64,000 nt of DNA from Pseudomonas mucidolens (GTDB lineage: Bacteria > Pseudomonadota > Gammaproteobacteria > Pseudomonadales > Pseudomonadaceae): assembly GCF_900106045.1 (NCBI RefSeq), contig NZ_LT629802.1, forward strand, positions 3,224,001 through 3,288,000, in the 5' to 3' direction. Each line of letters begins with the position of its first letter. The first letter of the stretch is position 1. Both the position numbers and the translations under genes were made by a program. Below, piece by piece: positions 17,630 through 26,887 of this stretch. The notes beneath the pieces were generated by a model, which saw nothing but the letters and a program-made list of their open reading frames with translations, did not search any database and was not told where the DNA came from.

Positions 17630-18820
17630 TTAAAAAGCATCTCCCGGCACACGCACAAACCCTTCCATCAGCACCCGCGCACTGCGGCTCATAATGGCTT
17701 TTTTGACGACCCATTCACCGTTGACCTGGCTCGCTTCTGCCCCCACGCGCAAGGTGCCCGAAGGATGCCCGAAGCGCACCGCGTTGCGCTCCACAGCGCC
17801 CGCAGCCAGATTCACCAGCGTCCCGGAAATCGCCGCCGCGGTACCAATCGCCACCGCCGCCGTTCCCATCATCGCGTGGTGCAACTTGCCCATCGACAGT
17901 GCCCGCACCAGCAGGTCAATATCTGCAGCCTTGATCGCCTTGCCGCTGGACGCCACGTAATCCGCAGGCCGCGCCACAAATGCGAGTTTTGGCGTGTGCT
18001 GGCGCTGGGCGGCTTGATCCAGATGCTCGATCAGCCCCATGCGCAGCGCGCCGTGGGCGCGGATAGTTTCAAACATCGCCAAGGCTTTCGGATCGCTATT
18101 AATCGCGCCTTGCAGCTCGGTGCCGGTGTAGCCGAGCGCTTCAGCGTTGAGGAAAATCGTCGGAATGCCTGCGTTGATCAACGTCGCCTTGAAGGTGCCA
18201 ACACCGGGCACTTCCAGGTCGTCGATCAGGTTGCCGGTGGGGAACATCGAGCCACCGCCACCCTCTTCTTCCGCTGCCGGGTCCATGAATTCAAGCTGCA
18301 CCTCGGCCGCCGGAAACGTCACACCGTCCAGCTCGAAGTCGCCGGTTTCCTGAACCGCGCCGTCCGAGATCGGCACGTGAGCAATGATGGTCTTGCCGAT
18401 GTTTGCCTGCCAGACCCGCACCACGGCCACGCCGTTGCGGGGAATACGCGCGGTATCCACCAGGCCGCTGCTGACGGCAAAGGAGCCGACTGCCGCCGAC
18501 AGGTTGCCGCAGTTGCCGCTCCAATCGACAAAGGGTTTGTCGATGGAGACCTGGCCGAACAAGTAATCCACGTCGTGATCGGCGCGGGTGCTTTTGGCCA
18601 GGATCACGGTTTTGCTGGTGCTCGATGTCGCGCCGCCCATGCCATCGATTTGTTTATCGTAGGGATCCGGGCTGCCAATCACGCGCAGCAACAAGGCATC
18701 GCGCGCGGCGCCTGGAACCTGGGCCGACTCAGGCAGATCCTTGAGGCTGAAAAACACCCCTTTGCTGGTGCCGCCACGCATGTAAGTGGCGGGAATCTTG
18801 ATTTGCGGTACGTGTGCCAT
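17630..18820 (-). CDS. prpF: PrpF, AcnD-accessory aconitate isomerase family protein
   Basis: A 396-residue PrpF protein starting MAHVPQIKIPATYMRGGTSK, with RMGGATSSTSKTVILAKS-type sequence (here GMGGATSSTSKTVI) and DWSGNCGNLSAAVGSFAV near residue 110. The fold is that of diaminopimelate epimerase. PrpF isomerises the trans product of AcnD to the cis form needed by the methylcitrate cycle. It lies between acnD and prpD in the same direction, 50 bp after acnD. Confidence 0.95.
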   Translation of the reverse strand: MAHVPQIKIPATYMRGGTSKGVFFSLKDLPESAQVPGAARDALLLRVIGSPDPYDKQIDGMGGATSSTSKTVILAKSTRADHDVDYLFGQVSIDKPFVDWSGNCGNLSAAVGSFAVSSGLVDTARIPRNGVAVVRVWQANIGKTIIAHVPISDGAVQETGDFELDGVTFPAAEVQLEFMDPAAEEEGGGGSMFPTGNLIDDLEVPGVGTFKATLINAGIPTIFLNAEALGYTGTELQGAINSDPKALAMFETIRAHGALRMGLIEHLDQAAQRQHTPKLAFVARPADYVASSGKAIKAADIDLLVRALSMGKLHHAMMGTAAVAIGTAAAISGTLVNLAAGAVERNAVRFGHPSGTLRVGAEASQVNGEWVVKKAIMSRSARVLMEGFVRVPGDAF

Positions 18821-18870
18821 GGTTGTCCTCGTCAGGCGCAGGGGAACTGAAATCCCCTGCGCCGGTTATG

Positions 18871-21465
18871 TCAGGCAGTCGCCGTCGACTCCAGGAAGTC
18901 CTGGGCAAAACGCTGCAACACGCCGCCCGCCTCATAGATCGAGACTTCTTCGGCGGTGTCGAGGCGGCAGGTCACCGGCACCTCGACTCGTTCGCCGTGC
19001 TTGCGATGGATCACCAACGTCAACGTTGCTCGCGGGGTCCGCTCGCCGATCACGTCATAGGTTTCACTGCCGTCGATCTGCAACGTCTTGCGGTCGGTAC
19101 CCGGCAGGAACTCCAGGGGCAACACGCCCATGCCCACCAGGTTGGTGCGGTGAATGCGCTCGAAGCCTTCGGCGGCAATCGCTTCCACACCGGCCAGGCG
19201 TACGCCCTTGGCGGCCCAGTCGCGAGACGAGCCCTGACCGTAATCGGCGCCGGCGATGATGATCAACGGCTGCTTGCGCTGCATATAGGTTTCGATGGCT
19301 TCCCACATCCGCGTGACCTGGCCTTCCGGCTCGATCCGCGCCAGCGAACCCTGCTTGACCTTACCGTTCTCGAGCACCATTTCGTTGAACAGCTTGGGGT
19401 TGGCAAAGGTCGCGCGCTGCGCCGTCAAATGGTCGCCGCGATGGGTCGCATACGAGTTGAAGTCAACTTCCGGCAAGCCCATTTTCGCCAGGTACTCACC
19501 GGCGGCACTGTCGAGCATGATCGCGTTGGACGGCGACAAGTGGTCAGTGGTGATGTTGTCCGGCAGTACCGCCAGCGGGCGCATGCCCTTGAGCGGACGC
19601 GCGCCGGCCAAGGCGCCTTCCCAGTACGGCGGACGCCGGATATAGGTGCTCTGGGGACGCCAGTCGTACAGCGGTGCGACTTTCGGACCGGTGTCTTCAT
19701 GGATGGCGAACATCGGGATGTAGACCTGGCGGAACTGCTCTGGCTTGACCGCCGCCTTGACCACGGCGTCGATTTCCTCGTCACCCGGCCAGATGTCTTG
19801 CAGGCGGATCTCGTTGCCGTCGGCATCCAGGCCCAGCACATCCTTCTCGATATCGAAGCGGATAGTGCCGGCAATTGCATAAGCCACCACCAGCGGTGGC
19901 GAAGCGAGGAATGCCTGCTTGGCATACGGGTGAATGCGCCCGTCGAAATTGCGGTTCCCGGAGAGTACGGCGGTGGCGTACAAGTCACGCTCGATGATCT
20001 CTTGCTGGATCACCGGATCCAGCGCGCCGGACATGCCGTTGCAGGTGGTGCAGGCAAACGCCACCACGCCAAAACCGAGCTTCTCCAACTCATGGTCCAG
20101 ACCGGCCTCCTCCAGATACATCGCCACGGTTTTCGAGCCGGGCGCGAGGGACGATTTGACCCATGGTTTACGAACCAGGCCCAGCTTGTTGGCGTTGCGC
20201 GCCAGCAGGCCAGCGGCGATCACGTTGCGCGGGTTGCTGGTGTTGGTGCAACTGGTGATGGCGGCGATGATGACCGCGCCATCGGGCATTTGCCCCGGCA
20301 CTTCGTGCCATTGCCCGGAGATGCCTCTGGCCGCCAGGTCGCTGGTGGCGACGCGGGCGTGCGGGTTGCTCGGGCCCGCCATGTTGCGCACCACGCTCGA
20401 CAGATCGAAGCTCAAGCCACGCTCGTATTGTGCGCCCTTGAGATCATCGGCCCACAGGCCGGTTTGTCGGGCGTACTGCTCGACCAATGCGACTTGTTCG
20501 TCTTCACGCCCGGTGAGCTTGAGGTAGGCGATGGTTTGCGGATCAATGTAGAACATCGCCGCCGTGGCGCCATATTCCGGCGCCATGTTGGAAATGGTCG
20601 CTCGGTCGCCCAAGGTCAATGCCGAGGCACCTTCCCCAAAGAACTCCAGCCAGGCGCCGACGACTTTCTGTTGACGCAGGAACTCGGTCAGCGCCAGCAC
20701 CATGTCGGTGGCCGTGATGCCTGGTTGCAACTTACCGGTCAACTCGACACCGACGCTCTCCGGCAGGCGCATCCACGAGGCGCGACCCAGCATTACGCTT
20801 TCGGCTTCCAGGCCACCGACGCCGATGGCGATCACGCCCAGCGCATCGACATGCGGGGTGTGACTGTCGGTGCCGACGCAGGTATCGGGGAAGGCTACGC
20901 CGTCACGCACCTGGATCACCGGAGACATTTTCTCCAGGTTGATCTGGTGCATGATGCCGTTGCCCGGTGGGATCACATCAACGTTCTTGAAGGCCTTTTT
21001 GGTCCACTCGATAAAGTGAAAACGGTCTTCGTTGCGGCGGTCTTCAATGGCGCGGTTTTTCTCGAAGGCGTCCGGGTCGGCACCACCGGCCTCGACGGCC
21101 AGGGAATGGTCGACGATCAGTTGCGTCGGCACCACCGGGTTGACCTGGGCCGGGTCGCCGCCCTGCAGGGCGATGGCATCGCGCAGGCCGGCGAGGTCCA
21201 CCAGCGCGGTCTGGCCGAGAATGTCATGACACACCACGCGCGCCGGGAACCAAGGAAAATCGAGGTCACGCTTACGCTCGATCAACTGACCCAAAGAAGC
21301 CTTGAGCGTCGCCGGGTCGCAGCGTCGCACGAGGTTTTCCGCCAATACGCGAGAGGTGTACGGCAAGGTAGCGTAGGCACCGGGCGTGATTGCATCGACA
21401 GCCTCACGGGCGTCGTAGTAATCCAGGCGGCTGCCGGGTAGCGGTTTGCGGTATTCAGTGTTCAT
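18871..21465 (-). CDS. acnD: Fe/S-dependent 2-methylisocitrate dehydratase AcnD
   Basis: This 864-residue aconitase-family protein begins MNTEYRKPLPGSRLDYYDAR. The [4Fe-4S] cysteines are in ITSCTNTSNPRNVIAAG and FACTTCNGMSG, and the swivel domain contains GADYGQGSSRDWAAKG near residue 750. It dehydrates 2-methylcitrate in the PrpF-dependent route. The ATG at 21465 gives the family's N-terminus; an upstream extension of 41 codons was rejected. It stands between prpC and prpF in the operon. A perfect 15-bp hairpin separates it from prpC, so expression of the downstream half may be reduced. Confidence 0.96.
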   Translation of the reverse strand: MNTEYRKPLPGSRLDYYDAREAVDAITPGAYATLPYTSRVLAENLVRRCDPATLKASLGQLIERKRDLDFPWFPARVVCHDILGQTALVDLAGLRDAIALQGGDPAQVNPVVPTQLIVDHSLAVEAGGADPDAFEKNRAIEDRRNEDRFHFIEWTKKAFKNVDVIPPGNGIMHQINLEKMSPVIQVRDGVAFPDTCVGTDSHTPHVDALGVIAIGVGGLEAESVMLGRASWMRLPESVGVELTGKLQPGITATDMVLALTEFLRQQKVVGAWLEFFGEGASALTLGDRATISNMAPEYGATAAMFYIDPQTIAYLKLTGREDEQVALVEQYARQTGLWADDLKGAQYERGLSFDLSSVVRNMAGPSNPHARVATSDLAARGISGQWHEVPGQMPDGAVIIAAITSCTNTSNPRNVIAAGLLARNANKLGLVRKPWVKSSLAPGSKTVAMYLEEAGLDHELEKLGFGVVAFACTTCNGMSGALDPVIQQEIIERDLYATAVLSGNRNFDGRIHPYAKQAFLASPPLVVAYAIAGTIRFDIEKDVLGLDADGNEIRLQDIWPGDEEIDAVVKAAVKPEQFRQVYIPMFAIHEDTGPKVAPLYDWRPQSTYIRRPPYWEGALAGARPLKGMRPLAVLPDNITTDHLSPSNAIMLDSAAGEYLAKMGLPEVDFNSYATHRGDHLTAQRATFANPKLFNEMVLENGKVKQGSLARIEPEGQVTRMWEAIETYMQRKQPLIIIAGADYGQGSSRDWAAKGVRLAGVEAIAAEGFERIHRTNLVGMGVLPLEFLPGTDRKTLQIDGSETYDVIGERTPRATLTLVIHRKHGERVEVPVTCRLDTAEEVSIYEAGGVLQRFAQDFLESTATA

Positions 21466-21534
21466 CGTCTGGACTCGGTCACGGTGGTTACAAAAGGCAG
21501 AACCGACGCAGCTCCTGTGCTGGATTTCCAATCC

Positions 21535-21568
21535 AAATGTGGGAGCGGGTTTGCCCGCTCCCACATTT
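21535..21568. repeat. Perfect 15-bp hairpin between prpC and acnD
   Basis: AAATGTGGGAGCGGG (21535-21549) pairs with CCCGCTCCCACATTT (21554-21568) around a four-base loop. On the plus strand a T-run follows, on the minus strand an A-run precedes. It resembles a Pseudomonas REP unit and could attenuate transcription inside the prp operon or protect mRNA ends. Confidence 0.7.
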
Positions 21569-21608
21569 TTGCTCGGGTTTCCAATCAAAGGATCGCCGGT
21601 CCCCCCAT

Positions 21609-22736
21609 TCAGCGTCGCTCGATTGGCACGAACTTGCGCTGATCAACGCCGGTGTACTCGGCGCTTGGACGGATGATGCGGTTATTGGCGCGCTGCTCGA
21701 AAACGTGGGCCGCCCAGCCCGTCAGGCGCGAGCAGACGAAAATCGGCGTGAACAGCTTGGTCGGGATACCCATGAAGTGGTACGCCGAAGCATGGTAGAA
21801 GTCGGCGTTGGGGAAGAGTTTCTTCTGTTCCCACATGGTCTTGTCGATGGCTTCGGAAACCGGGAACAACACAGTGTCGCCCACTTCATCCGCAAGTTTT
21901 TTCGACCAGCCCTTGATCACTTCATTGCGCGGATCGTTGTCCTTATAGATCGCGTGGCCGAAGCCCATGATCTTGTCCTTGCGCGCCAGCATGCCAAGGG
22001 TGCCCTCGACAGCTTCCTCGGCCGAGGAGAAACGCTCGATCATTTCCATCGCCGCTTCGTTGGCCCCGCCGTGCAGCGGACCGCGCAGCGAACCAATGGC
22101 GGCGGTGACGCAGGAGTACAGATCCGACAGGGTCGAGGCACAGACACGCGCCGTGAAGGTCGAAGCATTGAATTCGTGCTCGGCGTAGAGGATCAGCGAG
22201 ACGTTCATCACCTTGACGTGCAACTCGCTCGGTTTCTTGCCATGCAACAGGTGCAGGAAGTGACCGCCGATGGACGACTCGTCGGTGACGCAGTCGATGC
22301 GCTGGCCGTCGTGGCTGAAGCGATACCAGTAGCACATGATCGCCGGAAAGGCGGCCAGCAGGCGGTCAGTGATGTCACGCTGGGCGCTGAAGTCTTGCTC
22401 CGGCTCGATATTGCCCAGGAACGAACAACCGGTACGCATCACGTCCATCGGATGGGCATCGGCGGGAATGCGCTCAAGCACCTCTTTCAAGGCGTGTGGC
22501 AAATCCCGCAGCGTCGCCAGTTTGGCCGTGTAGGCGGCCAGTTCGGCCTTGTTCGGCAGTTCACCGTACAACAGCAGGTAGGCGACCTCTTCAAACTGCG
22601 CATCGGCGGCCAGTTCACGCACATCGTAGCCACGGTAAGTCAGCCCGGCGCCCGCCTGGCCCACGGTGGACAGGGCGGTCTGCCCGGCAACCTGGCCACG
22701 CAGGCCGGCGCCACTCAGTACTTTTGCTTCAGCCAT
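21609..22736 (-). CDS. prpC: 2-methylcitrate synthase
   Basis: A 375-residue citrate-synthase family protein starting MAEAKVLSGAGLRGQVAGQT. It has the catalytic-region motifs GPLHGGANEAAMEM (His of the CS signature), MGFGHAIYKDNDPRNE and the C-terminal SRLTGWAAHVFEQ. It condenses propionyl-CoA with oxaloacetate. The ATG at 22736 gives the usual N-terminus. Gene order prpB-prpC-acnD-prpF-prpD shows it is PrpC and not the housekeeping citrate synthase. Confidence 0.95.
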   Translation of the reverse strand: MAEAKVLSGAGLRGQVAGQTALSTVGQAGAGLTYRGYDVRELAADAQFEEVAYLLLYGELPNKAELAAYTAKLATLRDLPHALKEVLERIPADAHPMDVMRTGCSFLGNIEPEQDFSAQRDITDRLLAAFPAIMCYWYRFSHDGQRIDCVTDESSIGGHFLHLLHGKKPSELHVKVMNVSLILYAEHEFNASTFTARVCASTLSDLYSCVTAAIGSLRGPLHGGANEAAMEMIERFSSAEEAVEGTLGMLARKDKIMGFGHAIYKDNDPRNEVIKGWSKKLADEVGDTVLFPVSEAIDKTMWEQKKLFPNADFYHASAYHFMGIPTKLFTPIFVCSRLTGWAAHVFEQRANNRIIRPSAEYTGVDQRKFVPIERR

Positions 22737-22794
22737 GTTCTTCTCCAATTTTATATTTATCAGGGAGGCGTGCTCACAACACACAACCGGGTGC

Positions 22795-22909
22795 AGGAGC
22801 GAGGGGGGTGCCTAGCCCTTGCTCGCGAAAAACTTCAGGGCGCCCTGTGCATTCAGGTCGAGCGCGTTATCGTTGACGGTCTTCGCGGGCAAGCCCGCTC
22901 CTACAGGTA
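22795..22909. repeat. REP-type repeat between prpB and prpC
   Basis: CAGGAGCGAG at the left arm and GCGGGCAAGCCCGCTCCTACAG at 22889-22910 are REP arms. The central GCGTTATCGTTGACG matches the one inside the repeat at 15930. The left arm is degenerate (run of Gs). It is a second copy of the same BIME family. Confidence 0.65.
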
Positions 22910-22927
22910 AAGGTGTTCGCAATGCCT

Positions 22928-23821
22928 TTACTTCTTGGCGGCAAACAGCGCGTCAAGTTTCTGCTCGAAGGTGTGGTAGTCGATGCGATCGTAAAGCTCC
23001 ATGCGGGTTTGCATGGTGTCGATCACGTTCTGCTGGGTACCGTCGCGACGGATCGCGGTGTAGACGTTTTCCGCTGCCTTGTTCATCGCGCGAAAAGCCG
23101 ACAGCGGGTACAACACCAGTGAAACATCGGCAGATTTCAACTGTTCGACGGTGTACAGCGGCGTCGCGCCGAATTCAGTGATGTTGGCAAGGATCGGCGC
23201 TTTCACGCGGGCGGCGAACAATTTGTACATGTCCAATTCGGTGATGGCTTCCGGGAACACCATGTCGGCACCGGCTTCGATGCAGGCCGCGGCGCGCTCC
23301 AGCGCAGACTCCAGACCTTCGACGGCCAGCGCGTCGGTGCGCGCCATGATCACAAAACTGTCGTCGGTGCGTGCATCCACCGCGGCCTTGATGCGGTCGA
23401 CCATTTCCTGCTGGGACACGATCTCTTTATTTGGACGATGACCACAGCGCTTGGCACCCACCTGGTCCTCGATATGGAGCGCGGCGGCACCGAATTTGAT
23501 CATCGATTTGACCGTACGCGCCACGTTGAAGGCCGAGGAACCGAAACCGGTGTCCACGTCTACCAACAGCGGCAAATCGCACACGTCAGTGATACGGCGC
23601 ACGTCGGTCAGTACATCGTCGAGGCCGGTGATGCCCAGGTCGGGTACGCCGAGGGAGCCGGCAGCCACGCCGCCACCGGACAGATAGATCGCCTTGAAGC
23701 CGGCTCGCTTGGCCAGCAAGGCATGATTGGCGTTGATTGCGCCAACCACTTGCAGAGGCTGTTCACTGGCGACGGCATCGCGAAAACGCTGGCCTGGTGT
23801 GCTGTTGTTATGGGAACTCAT
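22928..23821 (-). CDS. prpB: 2-methylisocitrate lyase
   Basis: This 297-residue protein of the isocitrate lyase/PEP mutase family carries the signature KRCGH at 124-128, with substrate and metal residues in [11 protein letters not shown] (87-97) and LHIEDQV (116-122). It splits 2-methylisocitrate to pyruvate and succinate. Its ATG overlaps the TGA of the GntR regulator by four bases (ATGA), so regulator and enzyme are translationally coupled and this is the first enzyme gene of the operon. Confidence 0.96.
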   Translation of the reverse strand: MSSHNNSTPGQRFRDAVASEQPLQVVGAINANHALLAKRAGFKAIYLSGGGVAAGSLGVPDLGITGLDDVLTDVRRITDVCDLPLLVDVDTGFGSSAFNVARTVKSMIKFGAAALHIEDQVGAKRCGHRPNKEIVSQQEMVDRIKAAVDARTDDSFVIMARTDALAVEGLESALERAAACIEAGADMVFPEAITELDMYKLFAARVKAPILANITEFGATPLYTVEQLKSADVSLVLYPLSAFRAMNKAAENVYTAIRRDGTQQNVIDTMQTRMELYDRIDYHTFEQKLDALFAAKK

Positions 23822-24540
23822 GACTCACCTCGTGGAGTGGCTGTCTGGGGGGCGCCGTCCTGAAAATGGCGGGCGATATTGCGTTTGGAGGCGCCGATAT
23901 GACGGCGCATCAACAACTCGGCCAGTTCACCGTCGCGATCGGCAATCGCGTCAAGAATGCGGTGATGCTCGGCAAAGGCCTGGCGTGGACGATTGGGGGT
24001 GGCGGAGAACTGGATGCGGTACATGCGCACCAACTGATACAGCTCGCCGCACAACATTTGAGCCAGGGTGCGATTGCGCGCACCTTGAATGATCCGGTAA
24101 TGGAAATCGAAGTCGCCCTCCTGCTGGTAGTAACCGACCCCGGCCTGGAACGCCGCATCACGCTCGTGGGTGTGCAGCACTTGGCGCAACTCTTCGATTT
24201 CTTCGCAAGTCATGCGCTCGGCCGCCAGACGGCACGCCATGCCTTCGAGGGATTCGCGGATCTCGTAGAGTTCTACCAGTTCCGCCTCGCTCAGGGACAC
24301 CACCCGGGCGCCCACATGGGGCACGCGCACCAGCAGGCGCTGGCCTTCCAAGCGGTGGATCGCCTCACGCAGCGGCCCGCGGCTGATACCGTAGGTGCGC
24401 GCCAGTTCCGGCTCGGAGATCTTGCTGCCAGGCGCGATCTCGCCCTTGACGATGGCGGCCTGGATACGGCGGAAGACGTTCTCGGACATGGTTTGGGAAT
24501 CGTCCGACCCCACCACCGAATTTTCCAGCTGACCCAGCAT
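23818..24540 (-). CDS. GntR/FCD-family regulator of the methylcitrate operon
   Basis: This 240-residue regulator has a GntR winged helix (about 17-85, helix [22 protein letters not shown]) and an FCD ligand domain (about 95-230, with metal-binding type residues such as DFHYRII and HRILDAI). The ATG at 24540 is chosen because a palindromic operator begins right at the codon and the frame upstream crosses the promoter. It replaces the sigma-54 activator PrpR used by enterobacteria. As first gene of the operon it probably represses itself and is relieved by methylcitrate or a related acid; that ligand is inference. Confidence 0.88.
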   Translation of the reverse strand: MLGQLENSVVGSDDSQTMSENVFRRIQAAIVKGEIAPGSKISEPELARTYGISRGPLREAIHRLEGQRLLVRVPHVGARVVSLSEAELVELYEIRESLEGMACRLAAERMTCEEIEELRQVLHTHERDAAFQAGVGYYQQEGDFDFHYRIIQGARNRTLAQMLCGELYQLVRMYRIQFSATPNRPRQAFAEHHRILDAIADRDGELAELLMRRHIGASKRNIARHFQDGAPQTATPRGES

Positions 24541-24625
24541 ATTGTCGACACCTTTAAAAGCGATGCCGCAAAAACTAGCCAATCAGCCCAAAATAGTCAA
24601 AGAATAAATGCGCATTGTCGACAAT
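24541..24625. promoter_or_regulatory. prp promoter region with two TGTCGACA operators
   Basis: A perfect 12-bp palindrome ATTGTCGACAAT is at 24614-24625. A second site, ATTGTCGACA, is at 24541-24550, touching the regulator's start codon. Both are typical of FCD-type GntR operators, and 73 bp separate them. Autoregulation of the prp operon is the natural reading. Confidence 0.65.
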
Positions 24626-24812
24626 CGTCTAATAACGGCTGTTATATGCCTAAACGTTATGGCCGGCTGCCAGCGCTGGCGCCAGAAAACCTTCATGCTA
24701 GAATGCCCGTCGCATTTGCCTGACATCCATTGATGAAAAGGCGCACGAGGGAGCTTGCGCAGTAATGCCAGTCGCCTTGACCTAAACATCGCACTGCACC
24801 GCCTCAGGATTT

Positions 24813-25349
24813 ATGAGACTCAAGCCCTTCCCCCTAATGCTTTGCCTACTCTGTGTACCGGGCCTTGGCGTCGCCGCCGAGAAGACCGTGTATGGCCTCA
24901 ATGAATACGCCAAACTGGCGGGCATTGACCTGGAAGTCGCCGCCAAACTCGATACCGGCGCCAAGACGGCGTCCCTGAGTGCCCGAGACATCAAGCGCTT
25001 CAAGCGCAACGGTGAATCCTGGGTCCGCTTCTACCTGGCCATCGACACCGCTCACTCACACCCCATCGAACGTCCCCTGGCACGCGTCAGCAAGATCAAG
25101 CGCCGCGCCGGGGATTACGACCCTGATGAGGACAAAAACTACACCGCCCGTCCGGTTATCGCCCTGAACATCTGCATGGGCACCGCTTTACGCAGCATCG
25201 AAGTGAACCTGACTGACCGCAGCGCCTTCCAATACCCGCTGCTGATCGGCTCCGAAGCCTTGAAACGCTTTGATGCGCTGGTCGACCCCAGCCTTAAATA
25301 CGCAGCGGGCAAACCTGCCTGTGCCACCGACGCTCATACCGCCGAGTAA
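24813..25349 (+). CDS. Secreted retropepsin-like ("ATP-dependent zinc protease" family) protein
   Basis: A 178-residue protein with a signal peptide (MRLKPFPLMLCLLCVPGLGVAA, quoted in part: LMLCLLCVPGLG; cleavage after VAA near residue 22). A domain of the PF05618 type follows, with the aspartic-protease-like AAKLDTGAKTASLSA near residue 50 and LIGSEALKRFDALVDPSLKY near the end. Such domains have a retropepsin fold and accompany RimK-like ATP-grasp ligases. It is the first gene of a three-gene operon; the next gene begins five bases after its stop. The target is unknown. Confidence 0.8.
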   Translation: MRLKPFPLMLCLLCVPGLGVAAEKTVYGLNEYAKLAGIDLEVAAKLDTGAKTASLSARDIKRFKRNGESWVRFYLAIDTAHSHPIERPLARVSKIKRRAGDYDPDEDKNYTARPVIALNICMGTALRSIEVNLTDRSAFQYPLLIGSEALKRFDALVDPSLKYAAGKPACATDAHTAE

Positions 25350-25354
25350 TTCCA

Positions 25355-26887
25355 ATGCGCCCTCTTACGATACACCTGAAGATTCTGATCGCCATCCTGG
25401 TGGTACTGGGTATTTCGATCACGGCCTATCAGATTTTCGTCCTGGGGATCCCGGTGACGGAAGACGCCACTGACGACCTGTGGAACATCGATGCCAAGGT
25501 CGAATTCGTCGCCAACGCCAAGGACCCGGTGAAAATCCAGATGTTCGTGCCACCCTTGAGCACCGACTTCGTCAGCCTCAACGAGAGTTTCATTTCCAAC
25601 AACTATGGCGTGAGCGTCAATCGTATCGACGGCAACCGCAGGGTCACCTGGTCCGCCCGGCGCGCCCAGGGTAAACAGACGCTCTACTACCGCCTGGTAC
25701 TGACCAAGCGCTATGTCGGTGATAAAACCAAGGTCAAGGGCCCGACCTTTCGCGACAGCATTGCCGTGGAAGGCCCGGAAAAAGTGGCTGCCGAAGCCTT
25801 GCTCGCGCCAATCCGCCAGCACTCGGCGGACGTCGAAACCTTTATCAGCGAAGCCATCAAGCGCACCAACAACCTCAATGACGACAATGTAAAGCTGCTG
25901 CTGGCGGGTGACCCATCGACGCCGAACAAGGCAAGGACCATCGAGCTGCTGCTGTCTATCGCCCACGTCCCGGTGGAAAAGGTCCACACCCTGCGCTTGG
26001 CCGCCGACTTGCCGCAAACCCCGGAACTGTGGCTGCGCAGTTTTAATGGCAACGAATGGCTGTACTTCAACCCGGAGACCGGCCAACAGGGCCTGCCTTC
26101 CGATCGCCTGCTGTGGTGGACTGGCGATGAAAACCTGATCTCGGTCGACGGCGGCAAAAAGGCCACGGTGACGTTCAGCCTGAACAACAGCGAAATGAAC
26201 GCCATTCGCCTGGCCAAGCTGACGGACGAAAACACTGACGCCAACTTCCTCGAATACTCGCTCTACGGCCTGCCGCTGCAAACTCAGCAAACCTTCATGA
26301 TCATGGTGATGATCCCGATCGGCGTGCTGGTGATCCTGATCCTGCGCAACCTGATCGGCCTGCAGACCTTGGGCACCTTTACGCCGGTATTGATCGCCCT
26401 GGCATTCCGCGAAACGCAGTTGGGCTTCGGCATCGTGCTGTTTACGGTGATTACCGCGCTCGGTTTATCCCTCAGGTCCTACCTTGAGCATTTGAAATTG
26501 CAGATGCTGCCAAGACTTTCGGTGGTGCTGACCTTTGTCGTGGTGCTGATCGCGGCCATCAGCCTGTTCAGCCATAAACTGGGGTTGGAACGCGGCTTGT
26601 CGGTGGCGCTGTTCCCGATGGTGATTCTGACCATGACCATCGAACGCCTGTCCATTACCTGGGAAGAACGTGGCGGCGGTCATGCCATGAAAGTGGCGAT
26701 CGGTACGCTGTTCGCGGCCACCCTGGCCCACCTGATCATGAGCGTGCCAGAGCTGATCTACTTCGTGTTCACCTTCCCGGCGATCCTGTTGATTCTGGTG
26801 GGTTTCATGCTGGCAATGGGTCGCTATCGCGGCTATCGCCTGACCGAACTGGTACGTTTCAAAGCCTTCCTCAAGGCTGATTCGTAA
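25355..26887 (+). CDS. Inactive transglutaminase fused to seven transmembrane helices (UUP1/7TM)
   Basis: A 510-residue inner membrane protein. One N-terminal helix (about 8-28) leads into a periplasmic domain (about 30-300) of transglutaminase fold without an obvious catalytic Cys-His-Asp triad. A block of about seven hydrophobic helices from residue 308 (QQTFMIMVMIPIGVLVILIL) to the end follows. Families of this build are always found next to a retropepsin-like and an ATP-grasp protein, as here. Its role may be to bind or present a peptide-like substrate to the system. The stop overlaps the next start (TAATG). Confidence 0.8.
   Translation: MRPLTIHLKILIAILVVLGISITAYQIFVLGIPVTEDATDDLWNIDAKVEFVANAKDPVKIQMFVPPLSTDFVSLNESFISNNYGVSVNRIDGNRRVTWSARRAQGKQTLYYRLVLTKRYVGDKTKVKGPTFRDSIAVEGPEKVAAEALLAPIRQHSADVETFISEAIKRTNNLNDDNVKLLLAGDPSTPNKARTIELLLSIAHVPVEKVHTLRLAADLPQTPELWLRSFNGNEWLYFNPETGQQGLPSDRLLWWTGDENLISVDGGKKATVTFSLNNSEMNAIRLAKLTDENTDANFLEYSLYGLPLQTQQTFMIMVMIPIGVLVILILRNLIGLQTLGTFTPVLIALAFRETQLGFGIVLFTVITALGLSLRSYLEHLKLQMLPRLSVVLTFVVVLIAAISLFSHKLGLERGLSVALFPMVILTMTIERLSITWEERGGGHAMKVAIGTLFAATLAHLIMSVPELIYFVFTFPAILLILVGFMLAMGRYRGYRLTELVRFKAFLKADS

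Noticed and set aside
18814..21441. 875-codon open frame on the plus strand opposite acnD
   Set aside because: Complement of AcnD codons; no motif, no ribosome binding site, biased composition.
21390..22910. 506-codon open frame on the plus strand opposite prpC
   Set aside because: Antisense shadow across prpC and a REP repeat; no independent support.
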